Notes: generated by a model not told the origin, from the letters alone. A stretch of DNA of 24,943 nt from Halocafeteria seosinensis (GCA_001687465.1 LVLI01000530.1:1-24943); one strand, 5' to 3'. Numbered from the stretch's first letter, positions 6,524-14,588 are shown. Numbers and translations are program-made.

Positions 6524-7759
6524 CTAACCGTCTATTCCAAAATAATCCCGCACCGAATCGTCAGACCAGATCCGATCTAACGGCGGTAGAGGTATCCAAC
6601 TGCAAGTCGCTTTGTTTATATGCTGTGATACCTTCCGGATGGATAGCAAATAGTCAGCAAACTCGGTTTTTAGGTAACTTTCCAATGATTTCGCTTCCAT
6701 CTCTGAATTACACCAAAAACAGCAATAACTATTGCTAAAAATTTGATCCGGTCTAGCCACAAATATAGCGGAAAAGCCACTGAATCCGTGGTGTGCAGCG
6801 TACATTGTCAGAACTTTCCACCAACGATCTTTTTCTGGTATATCCCTGTCAATATACAGTTTCCTGTTTTTTGCTTTTTTTAAAGACACAAAACACTCGG
6901 TCTTACCTGATGTTCCAAGGTTGGGGTCGTTGGTTTCAATGTTAAAATAGCAACCGGCCGAATAGATGGTGGATAGTGACGGATAGTTTTTGGCCAACAG
7001 TTTGTCAATAAAATCATGGTGTTCTGTTTTGACAATAATATCGTATTTGTCCAAGTTGTAGTACTTAGCGTCCACTTCAGAATCATCATAAAACAGACAC
7101 CGACCATTGTATTCGCTGTCTTTCAAAAAATACGACACACCACCTTTAATTTCAGTATCTGCAAACCATTGATTTGCTTTATCTTGATGAACAAGGCAAT
7201 CAATATCTTTCCGTTGTTTCATCCGGTTGCGAAATTTGTTGAGGTTCTTTCCACCCGCAAACCATCTTGATGGGGTCACAAACAACAAGAAACGTGTTTG
7301 ATCAATAAATTTGTCTATAAAAAGGTTGTACAGAGGTTTATTGTTTTGCTTTGATGGATCGGTGTTAAACGGTGGATTGCCAATCACCGCATCAAACCGT
7401 TTGACGTCCCACACGTGTTCCGTGTCCAATTGAAGCGTATCGCCCACGTAAAAATTCAGATTGTATTGCCGATCGGGATCAATCATAGAAATGGTTGTTT
7501 CCACATTGTCTGGGTTGATATCAGCGAAAAAGATACAATCTTCCACAATAAACCGGTATCGTTCGACGGAATCTTCTATATGCCAACGCAACCCATGATT
7601 TAAGCGGTCAATGATCTGGGGGACAAAGCCACCCTTGCCCACGGCGGGTTCTAGAATGGTTCGGGGTTCATCCCAAAACTTTGCAGGTAATTGATCCAAC
7701 ATTTTGTCAATCAAAAACTGTGGCGTTAAGATTTCAGCATATCGTTTGCGGTTGTTCAT
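6524..7759 (-). CDS. N6-adenine-type DNA methyltransferase
   Basis: 411 aa. The protein would transfer a methyl group from S-adenosylmethionine to DNA adenine. Motif I, LEPAVGKGGF (36-45), forms the cofactor loop; an acidic pair in FADINPDN (78-85) fits motif II; the catalytic motif IV is NPPF (128-131) preceded by FDAVIG. The order (cofactor motif before NPPF) and size fit the gamma-type/Eco57I-like enzymes. The C-terminal half, with several Trp and aromatic clusters, is probably the target-recognition part. No restriction partner is next to it except the HNH-AP2 protein two genes on. The start ATG carries TTATATG. Possible roles are self-marking or altering host or co-infecting virus DNA; these are inferences. 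Confidence 0.9.
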   Translation of the reverse strand: MNNRKRYAEILTPQFLIDKMLDQLPAKFWDEPRTILEPAVGKGGFVPQIIDRLNHGLRWHIEDSVERYRFIVEDCIFFADINPDNVETTISMIDPDRQYNLNFYVGDTLQLDTEHVWDVKRFDAVIGNPPFNTDPSKQNNKPLYNLFIDKFIDQTRFLLFVTPSRWFAGGKNLNKFRNRMKQRKDIDCLVHQDKANQWFADTEIKGGVSYFLKDSEYNGRCLFYDDSEVDAKYYNLDKYDIIVKTEHHDFIDKLLAKNYPSLSTIYSAGCYFNIETNDPNLGTSGKTECFVSLKKAKNRKLYIDRDIPEKDRWWKVLTMYAAHHGFSGFSAIFVARPDQIFSNSYCCFWCNSEMEAKSLESYLKTEFADYLLSIRKVSQHINKATCSWIPLPPLDRIWSDDSVRDYFGIDG

Positions 7760-7765
7760 ATAAGT
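7757..7765 (-). promoter_or_regulatory. Start-codon-fused motif ACTTATATG
   Basis: Reverse-strand element containing TATATG and ending in the ATG of the methyltransferase gene. Confidence 0.55.
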
Positions 7766-7791
7766 GATCGGTATAACTTGGTTTTAAATGG

Positions 7792-7806
7792 ACAAATTCA
7801 ATTTGT
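7792..7806 (-). terminator. Hairpin after the oxygenase-methyltransferase fusion gene
   Basis: Perfect 7-nt arms around a single central base, four bases past the stop codon at 7811. Outer bases 7776-7780 and 7808-7812 could extend the pairing. The 1-nt loop means the true stem must open slightly; it may instead act as a palindrome. Confidence 0.5.
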
Positions 7807-7810
7807 GAAG

Positions 7811-8920
7811 TTACATCTTGTTTTGGCAATAAATGAATATCTCGTTGGGAAACATATTGAGTGATTCGGGAATTTTTTGATGCCAAACCCAGTGAAATTG
7901 TTGTTTGAGTGTTTCAATACGATTCAACAAATGATCACGGTTGTTGTCGTGATTGGTGTGATATGCCACCACCAATTTTTTTAACAGGGATAGATCTACG
8001 TTATCTATGATCTCCATTTCTCCGCCTTCTATGTCTAATTTGAGACAATCCCCAATTTTCATAACATTGGTTAGATCAATTTGTTTGACAATTTGGTCGC
8101 CATCCGGATCTTTCCGATGGCTGTGACTGACCAAACCATTGGTTCTGAGTCTAACGTCTTGCGTTGTACATCCAAGAGCACAGGGATGAATTAACGCCTG
8201 TTGTCCCTTTAAACTTTTCTGATATTTGGGCGATTTCCAACCCACATTTCTTTGCAAATATTCCAGTGAATCTAAATCCGGTTCATAACATTCTACGGTT
8301 GCCTTGTTTTTTAAACAACGAAAGGCAAACGTGCCAATGTGAGCCCCGCCATCTATCCAGTGGTCACCATCTTCAATGCCAAACTGCTTGGTGTGATAAG
8401 CCGTTCCGTGTAAGACATCTCGAATGATGGGTTTGTCTTCGGGACGATGTTCCAATTTCCAACTGGATCGCATGTCATAGAACATGAGCGAATAACGTGT
8501 GCCACTGAAATGTTCTGTGGCATGGCGTGTCATTGCCCCATTGAACCAATATGGTTTGTTTTTGATGTCTATGGCAATGGGTGCTCCTTCTTTGTCGTCG
8601 TCCGGATATAACAACAGACGACCACCGGTGTAATCGCCACAGGCTAAAATCATGGTAAGACTCTCGTTCCGTTGGTCTTTGTGTGGGTTGCAGATAGAAT
8701 TTTTATTAATGGTAATGGTGGAAGCATAGCAATTGAATTGGGTCTGAGCCCAGTCTTGTAACTCTTGATATATTTGTGGATAGTCTAGCGTGGCCTTGCT
8801 ACATCCTTGATTACTGTTAAACGGACGATTAACGAACCCAAATGTTATGGCTTGTCCTTTGTCCCTGAATTTTTTCTGTTTGGACGTGGGAAATTTAATT
8901 TGATCTAATACCTGTTCCAT
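7811..8920 (-). CDS. Fusion of a 2OG-Fe(II) oxygenase and an FkbM-type methyltransferase
   Basis: 369 aa with two enzymes in one chain. Residues about 20-150 form a 2-oxoglutarate/Fe(II) dioxygenase: the first ligand pair is H80-x-D82 (NPHKD), a G-x-Y-x-GG turn follows at 95-100, and RHATEHFSGTRYSLMFY (132-148) holds the second His (H133) and the Arg (R142) that binds 2-oxoglutarate. Residues about 183-369 are an FkbM methyltransferase: DGGAHIG (190-196) is the S-adenosylmethionine loop, YEPD follows at 212-215, and KLDIEGGEME lies at 293-302. FkbM enzymes methylate sugars or other small hydroxyl groups; the substrate here is unknown. Hydroxylation then O-methylation of one substrate is a reasonable guess. 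It is the first gene of the reverse block, with CTATAG directly before its ATG. Confidence 0.9.
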   Translation of the reverse strand: MEQVLDQIKFPTSKQKKFRDKGQAITFGFVNRPFNSNQGCSKATLDYPQIYQELQDWAQTQFNCYASTITINKNSICNPHKDQRNESLTMILACGDYTGGRLLLYPDDDKEGAPIAIDIKNKPYWFNGAMTRHATEHFSGTRYSLMFYDMRSSWKLEHRPEDKPIIRDVLHGTAYHTKQFGIEDGDHWIDGGAHIGTFAFRCLKNKATVECYEPDLDSLEYLQRNVGWKSPKYQKSLKGQQALIHPCALGCTTQDVRLRTNGLVSHSHRKDPDGDQIVKQIDLTNVMKIGDCLKLDIEGGEMEIIDNVDLSLLKKLVVAYHTNHDNNRDHLLNRIETLKQQFHWVWHQKIPESLNMFPNEIFIYCQNKM

Positions 8921-8971
8921 CTATAGAAATCTGGTAAAATCTTGACACTCCACACATCCCAAACCATAAAA
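8921..8971. promoter_or_regulatory. Divergent viral promoter region
   Basis: 51 nt between the reverse fusion gene and the forward zinc-ribbon gene. CTATAG abuts the ATG on the reverse side; CATAAAA abuts the ATG on the forward side. Both fit weak versions of the start-proximal TATA-like element. Confidence 0.4.
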
Positions 8972-9298
8972 ATGAATGGATTCAACACCATTACTATTAT
9001 GACCACACGATCCATTTATAGTAATGATGCTCTAAAAGATATGCAGGAAGTTTTTAATGAATGCCATTTTATGAATTCGTGTCCGAACTACATCATCAAC
9101 ATCGCACAAAATCATAAACATAAAATATCGCTATTCAATCAACAACTTTATACGTGTAAATATTGCGGAGTTTTAATAGCACAAAAAGATGGTGAATGCA
9201 ACTCCTGCAAACGGCAAATGCGTATAACTCCCAAACAGACCAATAAGACCAAAATGAGTAAAAAAGAACGAAAACAGGCAAAACGTAAAAAGTCATAA
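8972..9298 (+). CDS. Small zinc-ribbon protein, 108 aa
   Basis: Start at the first ATG of the open frame (8972); Met10 (8999) is an alternative. About residues 60-85 hold a CKYC ... CNSC pair arrangement of a four-Cys zinc ribbon. The C-terminus is strongly basic (KKERKQAKRKK), suggesting nucleic-acid binding. No enzyme motif is visible. It is the last viral gene, reading toward the element's right end, and is followed by a short GC hairpin. Role unknown; small ribbon proteins are often transcription-related. Confidence 0.65.
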   Translation: MNGFNTITIMTTRSIYSNDALKDMQEVFNECHFMNSCPNYIINIAQNHKHKISLFNQQLYTCKYCGVLIAQKDGECNSCKRQMRITPKQTNKTKMSKKERKQAKRKKS

Positions 9299-9301
9299 CC
9301 C

Positions 9302-9314
9302 CCGTGAGACACGG
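9302..9314 (+). terminator. Short hairpin after the zinc-ribbon gene
   Basis: CCGTG and CACGG pair around AGA, starting 4 nt after the stop. It is shorter and GC-rich, unlike the A/T-rich hairpins elsewhere in the element. Confidence 0.35.
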
Positions 9315-9358
9315 TCGTGTAGGAGTCAATTTGTTAATTCACTTGAGTGTTGTATAGT

Positions 9359-9519
9359 GGGTATATCGTCGGGTTTTGCGGTCGGGTTCGGTTGAGTGAG
9401 GAATCCCTTTGCGTATTTCGTCTGACTATTTCGTCGGAATATGCGGTCGTATAGCGGTATTTTGGTGAAACAGATAGGTGACGTTGTAGGGGGTATATCG
9501 TCGGGTTTTGCGGTCGGGT
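9359..9519. repeat. Direct repeats at the right end of the viral element
   Basis: A perfect 29-nt direct repeat occurs at 9359-9387 and 9491-9519 (132 nt apart). It contains TATATCGTCGGG and GCGGTCGGGT. A decayed third version with TATTTCGTCGG and GCGGTCG lies between them, near 9427-9452. The GTTGTA just upstream is shared by both perfect copies. The zone lacks coding potential and is probably part of a terminal repeat of the element; the other end is needed to prove this. Confidence 0.7.
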
Positions 9520-9530
9520 GAGGCAGGGTG

Positions 9531-10494
9531 AGGTTTCACTCTGGTTTGACGCACGAACACTTACTATTGCTACTACTGAATATGACAGGGTGCTTCCAAT
9601 CAACAATTACGGAAAACGCCTAGTAGGTGTAATCAATCAACGGCCATCATGTAGCTGGCAAAGAAGCATCCACAGCGCGTACAGTACAGTATTGGCTTGA
9701 CGGGTTGACTATGTTTCTTGCAGCGCACGGCAGTTTCTTCACCCTCGTTTCCATTCTAACCCAGCATAGTCCAAATAACCCTGAGAAGAGATGAGTAGGA
9801 ATACTGTGTGTGACATCCTACACTGTAGTCATCATCTGCTTTCGAAATTTCCTACACTGTAGTTCCCCACCAGAATCTGGTGCTGTCTTGGAGACCGTCT
9901 TCCGCAACTTCACTGCATTTTCGGTCTTCTCCAAAGTAATCGCGAACATGCTCCTTAGATGTCCGTATGTCTTTTCTCCGTTGCACTTTCTTCGACTCCG
10001 TCGGGATGTGAAGCGCGTTACATGTATAGGACGACGAGTCGACGACGATGGTAGTGTAACTGACACTACTGTTGTACCACAAGTAAGTGGCTCGCGCTTG
10101 CGAAATAGACACTAATAGGTAATGCCAAACTCAATTGGCATCTTTTCCACGCGTAAGTTTAGCATATCCAAAATCTTCGTCTGAAAGACTTGTCATCTGT
10201 GTCAGAGTCACGTTGGTTTACACTTCTTCAAGAATTCAAATTTTCGAGTGCTGTGTGAAGCTGACTCTGTCGATTTGAAAACGGGAGGGCCCGAGAGTTT
10301 TGAGAATTCAGAACGTCTGGTGTTGGTGTCGACGAGACTGACGATGGCCAAATCAGCTCATTCCTAGAGAGCTGCTCGTCATTCTTTACGTTTTAGTGCG
10401 TGAGACGCCAAAAGGCGATTTTTTGGGAAAAAGATACATCTCTCGACGGCGCTTTTCCTCCATACACCGTTAAAAAAAATAAAATAAAAGAAAC
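9531..10494. other. No supported gene; presumed start of host DNA
   Basis: About 960 nt. Several short overlapping ORFs exist on both strands but none has a family pattern. A 14-nt direct repeat, TCCTACACTGTAGT, occurs near 9815 and 9848 and contains a palindrome. An A-rich tract precedes the ATG of the next gene. The element/host boundary lies somewhere between about 9520 and 9700 but cannot be placed. Confidence 0.5.
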
Positions 10495-11619
10495 ATGAGT
10501 TCTTCGAGAACTAGTTCCTCCACGCCTCGAGGCAAACGGAGAGCCACGAAACAACCTGTGGAGGATGAAGTCCCATCGACCCGCAAAACACCGACTCCAA
10601 AGAGCAAGAGGACGAAACGCGCGGACCCGGTGGACGAGGTGAACAGCACTCCTGCAGCTGAAGTGGAAGTGAGCAGTCCTGCTACAAGTAGCAGTGCCTC
10701 GTCGCCAAAAACATCTCGGCCTAAAGCAGCGTATGCTCTGTCGGCGGAAAATTTTGCCGAATGCGAGAAACGAGCCGGGGAGATCTTCCAAAATGTAGTG
10801 GTGGAGCCGACTACGTACAACCCGACACTGGTAGGCGTACCCGATCCGGTAGCCAGTTATACTGGGATTTTTGGTCCAAAATTGTCCCCTGGGCTTTTTA
10901 TCCCTGAGAAATTTAGTAAAATGAGGGGAGAAGAATTACGGGAGCTTGCTCGGAACCTGGGACTGCATACTCCAGTGAAGGCCGGCAAAACCGAAGTGTT
11001 GCGCACACTCTCATCCCGTCAAGGCATCATGATTGCTTTGCTAGGGGGAAGAAAGACTGGAACATTGAAGTACGTTAGTAACAAGCTAGATTTGGATGCA
11101 ACAAAGTGCTCCTACTGTTTCCTCAAAGGGGTAATGAATGGGTTGATTAACATCGACGTTGAGGATCCGATGAACGAGGTTGTGCATAGAGGAAAATGTG
11201 CAATCTGCTCCAAGGACGGACTCGTAGCCCGTGTTAAGGACGTGATTCATCAACCAGACTATGCAGGAACAGACTACGAGTGCGGTGGTATAGATGGTTC
11301 CGTACGATGTGAGGACTGCAAGATAGGACTGTACCTGGAAGGGATGTGTGAGAGAAGTCGCTTGAATTTTGGCAGCGGCAAGGGCCATAACCATTGTACC
11401 CGTTGTCGGAATTTCGGCAAGTGTATTGGGGACTATCGCGAGGTTCATTGTACAAACTGTGGTAACCATTTTTGGGGAGGGTTTGTGATCGTATGCAAGT
11501 GCGACAAGTGTGGTAAACCGAGAGACCAAGACGAAGATGAGAAGGAGCTCCGAAAGTGGTTTCGGGACATGGGTGAGCCAGGATTCGAAGACGATTCCGA
11601 TCCTGACGATTACTACTAG
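10495..11619 (+). CDS. SAP-like, Cys-rich probable nuclear protein
   Basis: 374 aa in a single exon with a clear ATG after an A-rich leader. Residues 1-78 are a basic, Ser/Thr/Pro-rich disordered tail with probable nuclear-localisation clusters (GKRRATK, KSKRTKR). Residues about 138-172 look like a SAP DNA-binding helix pair: MRGEELRELARNLGL followed by G-K-x-E-V-L. From residue 205 on there are about eight Cys pairs or singles (205/208, 235/238, 263, 272/275, 285, 301/304, 310, 319/322, 334/336/339) with His near 298-300, pointing to several zinc-binding loops. The last 35 residues are acidic. No family is recognised. It is the first supported gene beyond the viral element, so origin from either genome is possible, but its codons and composition look unlike the viral block. 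Confidence 0.75.
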   Translation: MSSSRTSSSTPRGKRRATKQPVEDEVPSTRKTPTPKSKRTKRADPVDEVNSTPAAEVEVSSPATSSSASSPKTSRPKAAYALSAENFAECEKRAGEIFQNVVVEPTTYNPTLVGVPDPVASYTGIFGPKLSPGLFIPEKFSKMRGEELRELARNLGLHTPVKAGKTEVLRTLSSRQGIMIALLGGRKTGTLKYVSNKLDLDATKCSYCFLKGVMNGLINIDVEDPMNEVVHRGKCAICSKDGLVARVKDVIHQPDYAGTDYECGGIDGSVRCEDCKIGLYLEGMCERSRLNFGSGKGHNHCTRCRNFGKCIGDYREVHCTNCGNHFWGGFVIVCKCDKCGKPRDQDEDEKELRKWFRDMGEPGFEDDSDPDDYY

Positions 11620-11997
11620 TGTTGATGCCTTCATTATTGTACCGGTAGCAGCGCATGTTGCATATACTATGTGTACCGAAGGCCGCACTCAACGTATGCT
11701 GAGTGCATACAGTTTAGGATACAAGCCAAGCAGCACAAGTCTCCTCCAATAGTCATAATATGAATGCACTTGCCAAAACGACCTTTTCCGAAACAGCCTG
11801 CCAACGAAAAGATTAAACCAAGTTCTCAATCGAAATTCCGACTCATGTATACATGTATGGCTAAAAGTCGCTGGGACAGCCTCTGCTCTGGACCTTACTG
11901 AGTGCGCGCATGATTCACACATTGTATACATAACGCACAGCTCCAGGTCTTTCGCATTGATGCTACTTGTATAAATTTCTATTCTGCAGAATCTAGT
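11620..11997. other. No gene seen
   Basis: 380 nt after the SAP-like gene. Only short overlapping ORFs without family patterns; no repeat or RNA gene recognised. Confidence 0.4.
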
Positions 11998-12356
11998 TCA
12001 TGGGAAGCCGCGAAGGCAGTTCCCCTCATTCGCCAAAAGGAGTCGTGAGGTGGCCCGCCACAACTGGGTCATTAAATACTTTACCAAATAACACAAACTC
12101 ACGTACTTGAGAAGGCAATAGTCTCCAACCGCATATACAGTATTGTACTGAGAAAACTGGATGCCGCCGCCACTTCCCGCGTATGCAGGCCACGGTTGCT
12201 TGCGCAAATATCGGATTTGACAAAGGAGTTCACCTGGTTCACCTGAACTGGAATCCGTCTGGCCCATTCGTCTTTGTAATCGCGTCATGTCGCGGCGCAT
12301 GTTTTCGTCACTGGTACCTCCTCCTCGCTAGTTTTGGCCGCTGCTTTCTCGGCCAT
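11998..12356 (-). CDS. Doubtful small reverse-strand gene
   Basis: On the reverse strand, an ATG at 12356 opens a start typical of real genes (MAEKAAAKTSEEE) followed at once by GTACCAG, a possible splice donor. A second open frame from 12300 runs to a stop at 11998. Within that frame, a GTGAGT...CCCAG segment (about 12065-12103, 39 nt) could be a very short intron, but it is in frame and stop-free, so splicing is not required. The exon structure was not resolved and no family was recognised. It may be a spurious open stretch. Confidence 0.25.
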
Positions 12357-12911
12357 ATCTAGGAGTATCCCGTAAGACTTAGGAGCTATCCAAGGTGATA
12401 TTACCCTCGCTATATTACCGATAAATCATTTGGTACCATCATCAGGTCAGGCAGTCATCCCAACGAAGATATTAGGCTCTTTCAAGGTATGCCCGGCGGA
12501 CGGCTTCACACTGAAGTTCACACCAAGCGCCCCTCATTAATGCCCCTTTTTCATCGCATCCTTCTTCATATTTCTGGCAGCATCTCAGATGAACTGGATC
12601 CGCATTCGATATAGAGTACGTGTACGGAGTTTCGGTTTCGTTCCATAAGATTCAGTATAACAAAAATGACAGGCATTCTTGAGCGACCTAGCGAAGGCTA
12701 CAAACCCGAGCCGGAAAAAACGAGATCCAATTCGCCCATGATGGTACAATTTTGGCCGCCTTTCTACTGTAAAAACACCATTCTTATGCATAAAAGTATA
12801 ATAACTCATTAAACGTGTCGTTCCGACTTTAAGACGCAATATTTCGCGTTGGTGGTCCTACAGCATTGGATACGCAAGGCGTGTAAACAGACCCGAAAAT
12901 ACACGCCTTGA
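12357..12911. other. No gene seen
   Basis: About 550 nt upstream of the Fic gene. Only short ORFs with no family match; probably the intergenic and promoter region of the Fic gene. Confidence 0.4.
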
Positions 12912-14015
12912 ATGATGCTGACGATGCGCTCTATGAGAGCCTCTAGTCTGCTCCCGAGCAAGACCCTGACCACTCCGAGTGCTTCCATGGCACCCTTGGC
13001 GAATGCAGTCAGTGGCGCAAGGTTCAAAACCTACGACATGCAGGATCGTGAGCGCGCGCTTGAGGTAAGAGCCGCAATTTGGGATAGCAGCTATCTGAGA
13101 CTCGAAAAAACACCCTTTTTCATTGAGCAAGATGAAAAAGATGACTGGTTACAACAACAGAAAACTACAATTTCTACGTTGACCCAACCGCATGCGCCCC
13201 TGGAAGGGGAAATTGGGGCGAAACATTTGGCGCATTCCATTGTTGTGTTTGCGAGCATCTCTGGAAAACTGGAGGATACTCTTCCCCGCTGCGACCTAGG
13301 CCGTACTTATATACAACTTACTACCGGGATAAGAGAACTTCTCAATAAACCCAATGACAAAAGCGAGATTGCAGAAGCTGTGAAAAACCTCGTCGATTAC
13401 ACCTTCGAAGCATGGGACCCCGAGGGCCATCACGATAATGAGGGGCAAGCAGTTCAACAGCTTGTATCTCATGTCGCTGCGGTTATCATGTGTAGACAAT
13501 GGGCTTTGGAGCGAACACCTTTAACAACGGAATTGCTTGTAGATTTGCATAAGATTCTTCTCCAAGGTTCCCACGCGGATTATGCAGGACAGTGGAGAAC
13601 AACACCCGTACACGCGGGATGGCACTTGTTTCCTCACGTAGACACAGCAGAGCAAATGGAGAAATTAGTGCAACATGAAATCATTGATCCTGTGGACTCC
13701 AGAAAGACAAAGCATGTCATCTTCGTGGCAAGCCATCTTCTGCATAATGTCTGTAAAATCCACCCGTTCGTAAACGGAAATGGTCGGCTAGCGCGACTAT
13801 TGTTTACATTTCTTTTGTTCCGCGAAGGATACCCCTTTCCTGCGATTTTTACTTCAGGGAGAAGTAAAGCCCGGAAGCATTATGGACTGGCCCTACAACG
13901 GGCAGATAACAGTAATTTTCAACTGTTATACGCAACAGGAATCCATTCCGTAGCGTCGTCCTGGCAGAACTATCAGCAAAACGCTTTAATTTTGCAGAAC
14001 AGTGTTCAAAAGTAG
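12912..14015 (+). CDS. Fic-domain protein (probable AMP-transferase)
   Basis: 367 aa, no intron needed. Fic proteins usually transfer AMP, or another nucleotide-derived group, to hydroxyl side chains of target proteins. The active-site motif HPFVNGNGR is complete at 284-292, including the catalytic His284. A possible inhibitory motif, S117-x3-E121-D, lies N-terminal to the Fic fold, at the place where class II Fic proteins carry (S/T)xxxE(G/N). Asp instead of Gly/Asn makes this tentative. The first about 35 residues are rich in Ser, Thr, Ala and Arg with few acidic residues, like an organelle-targeting peptide; Met26 and Met43 are alternative starts without it. Targets are unknown. Three tandem DNA repeats begin 36 nt after its stop codon. 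Confidence 0.88.
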   Translation: MMLTMRSMRASSLLPSKTLTTPSASMAPLANAVSGARFKTYDMQDRERALEVRAAIWDSSYLRLEKTPFFIEQDEKDDWLQQQKTTISTLTQPHAPLEGEIGAKHLAHSIVVFASISGKLEDTLPRCDLGRTYIQLTTGIRELLNKPNDKSEIAEAVKNLVDYTFEAWDPEGHHDNEGQAVQQLVSHVAAVIMCRQWALERTPLTTELLVDLHKILLQGSHADYAGQWRTTPVHAGWHLFPHVDTAEQMEKLVQHEIIDPVDSRKTKHVIFVASHLLHNVCKIHPFVNGNGRLARLLFTFLLFREGYPFPAIFTSGRSKARKHYGLALQRADNSNFQLLYATGIHSVASSWQNYQQNALILQNSVQK

Positions 14016-14050
14016 ACAAGCTGAGTAAGGAACTGAGGTGGACCTAACCG

Positions 14051-14588
14051 GTGGAATCCGGATTCGAGAACAGCCGAAGAGCAAGTTACACGAATTGACT
14101 TATACGTGCAAGAGGAAACTAACAACAATATCCTCCCAATCCTATTAAGCAATGAACTGCTAGCGAGTCAAGCGGCTGCGCCAAGACGGGTGAGTAAGGA
14201 CGAGACGGAATGGAACGTTCGGAAGACACCAATGGGGGAGGGGGAACGAGAGCCAGGAGAGAAGAGAGACGAAGAACTGAGACGGACAGCACGTCTCGGG
14301 TGGAATCCGGATTCGAGAACAGCCGAAGAGCAAGTTACACGAATTGACTTATACGTGCAAGAGGAAACTAACAACAATATCCTCCCAATCCTATTAAGCA
14401 ATGAACTGCTAGCAAGTCAAGCGGCTGTGCCAAGACGGGCGAGTAAGGACGAGACGGAATGAGCACGTCTCGGGTGGAATCCGGATTCGAGAACAGCCGA
14501 AGAACAAGTTACACGAATTGACTTATACGTGCAAGAGGATACTAACAACAATATCCTCCCAATCCTATTAAGCAATGAACTGCTAGCT
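14051..14588 (+). repeat. Three tandem copies of a 162-nt unit
   Basis: Copies begin at 14051, 14300 and 14474. The first two are 162 nt long and differ at only a few bases; the third matches for about 115 nt and then diverges. Copy 1 is followed by an extra 75-nt purine-rich stretch that is missing after copy 2. All copies share one frame, encoding a segment with SRTAEEQVTRIDLYVQEE and NNNILPILLSNELLAS, with one in-frame stop (TGA, 14460) at the deletion point. Copy 1 has CGG|GTGAGT, a good splice donor look-alike; copy 2 has GCGAGT there. It may be a duplicated exon or the remains of a repeat protein. Confidence 0.85.

Larger units (their letters stand above)
1..9530. mobile_element. Polinton-like virus / virophage-type integrated element (right part)
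   Basis: A run of eleven or twelve intronless, tightly spaced ORFs holds a virus morphogenesis set: probable major capsid protein, penton-type minor capsid protein and A32-type packaging ATPase, plus a VLTF3-like factor, a DNA methyltransferase and an HNH-AP2 endonuclease-like protein. This gene mix fits Polinton-like viruses and virophages. No DNA polymerase, integrase or left terminus is visible because the window opens inside the capsid gene. The right limit is set just past the repeat zone at 9359-9519 and is approximate. No target-site duplication was found because the left end is missing. Integration into the host is inferred from spliced cellular genes beginning downstream; a chimeric assembly is the alternative. 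Confidence 0.85.

Noticed and set aside
9334-9606. Reverse-strand ORF with repeated RPQNPTIYPL
   Set aside because: It is only the translation of the direct DNA repeats; no conserved domain and no start-proximal element.
9810-10115. Overlapping ORFs on both strands
   Set aside because: Three frames are open at once and none shows a family pattern or splice support.
12585-12839. Reverse-strand ORF, 84 codons
   Set aside because: No ATG at the start, no recognisable motif, and it lies in the upstream region of the Fic gene.
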